From contig JAGKQI010000073.1 in the NCBI GenBank assembly GCA_018806915.1, positions 806,001 through 870,000 of the forward strand: a DNA stretch of 64,000 nucleotides, in the 5' to 3' direction. Below the pieces are notes generated by a model that worked only from the letters and a program-made list of their open reading frames with translations, was not told the DNA's origin and did not search any database. The translations under genes and the position numbers were made by a program. Below are positions 63,966 through 64,000 of the stretch, piece after piece (the stretch's first letter is position 1; each line of letters opens with the position of its first letter). Origin of the DNA: Phytophthora colocasiae (Eukaryota; Oomycota; Peronosporomycetes; Peronosporales; Peronosporaceae).

Positions 63966-64000
63966 CTACAGCCATAATGCAGCAAAGATCTTAATATCGT

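Overview
The window is eukaryotic nuclear DNA, most likely from an oomycete (Peronosporales, probably Phytophthora-like). The indications are compact genes, short GT-AG introns of about 60-76 bases, genes for a motile cilium and for cyclic-nucleotide binding, and a mobile-element set typical of oomycetes (chromodomain Gypsy, Copia, Crypton, Merlin, MULE, Harbinger). The assignment rests on family knowledge, not on a database search.

Layout. Two gene-dense islands flank about 52 kb of nested transposable elements. Left island (1-6.2 kb): the 3' end of a WD40 gene, a MULE-type MITE, a cyclic-nucleotide-binding/mitochondrial-carrier-like fusion gene, a CFAP119/CCDC189-like ciliary gene and adenylyl cyclase-associated protein (CAP). 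Right island (59.9-64 kb): an ARL8-type GTPase (4 exons), a phosducin-like protein (4 exons), a U1-type/CCCH zinc-finger protein and V-ATPase subunit D (5 visible exons, cut by the window edge). Gaps between the last three genes are only 68-126 bases.

Transposon nest (6.9-59.5 kb). In order: an internally deleted Copia (7426-10052); a degenerate Merlin with recognisable catalytic blocks and an intron (about 10.2-11.5 kb); a Harbinger transposase fragment; and a Gypsy gag gene split by a 16.4-kb Gypsy element (12820-29262). That large element has 1685-base LTRs that are nearly identical, a visible PBS, an AAAC target duplication, a second RNase H, a chromodomain integrase, and a long extra ORF on the opposite strand. 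To its right lie a Josephin-like cysteine peptidase ORF, a broken Crypton tyrosine-recombinase gene, and a chain of eight perfect hairpins. Next comes a head-to-tail array of six units of about 2.48 kb plus one partial unit (34083-49563), built from Gypsy and Merlin fragments. The array runs into a Gypsy integrase that is interrupted by a 5.4-kb Copia (49805-55248, CTCTG duplication) and then abuts a decayed, oppositely oriented Gypsy (about 55.5-59.5 kb).

The strongest candidates for something little described are the antisense ORF of the large Gypsy with its scattered CAGA(G/C)TCTG palindromes, the Josephin-like ORF beside the Crypton, the hairpin chain, and the chimeric tandem array. Many frameshifts lie in young elements or in homopolymers, so some may be assembly errors.
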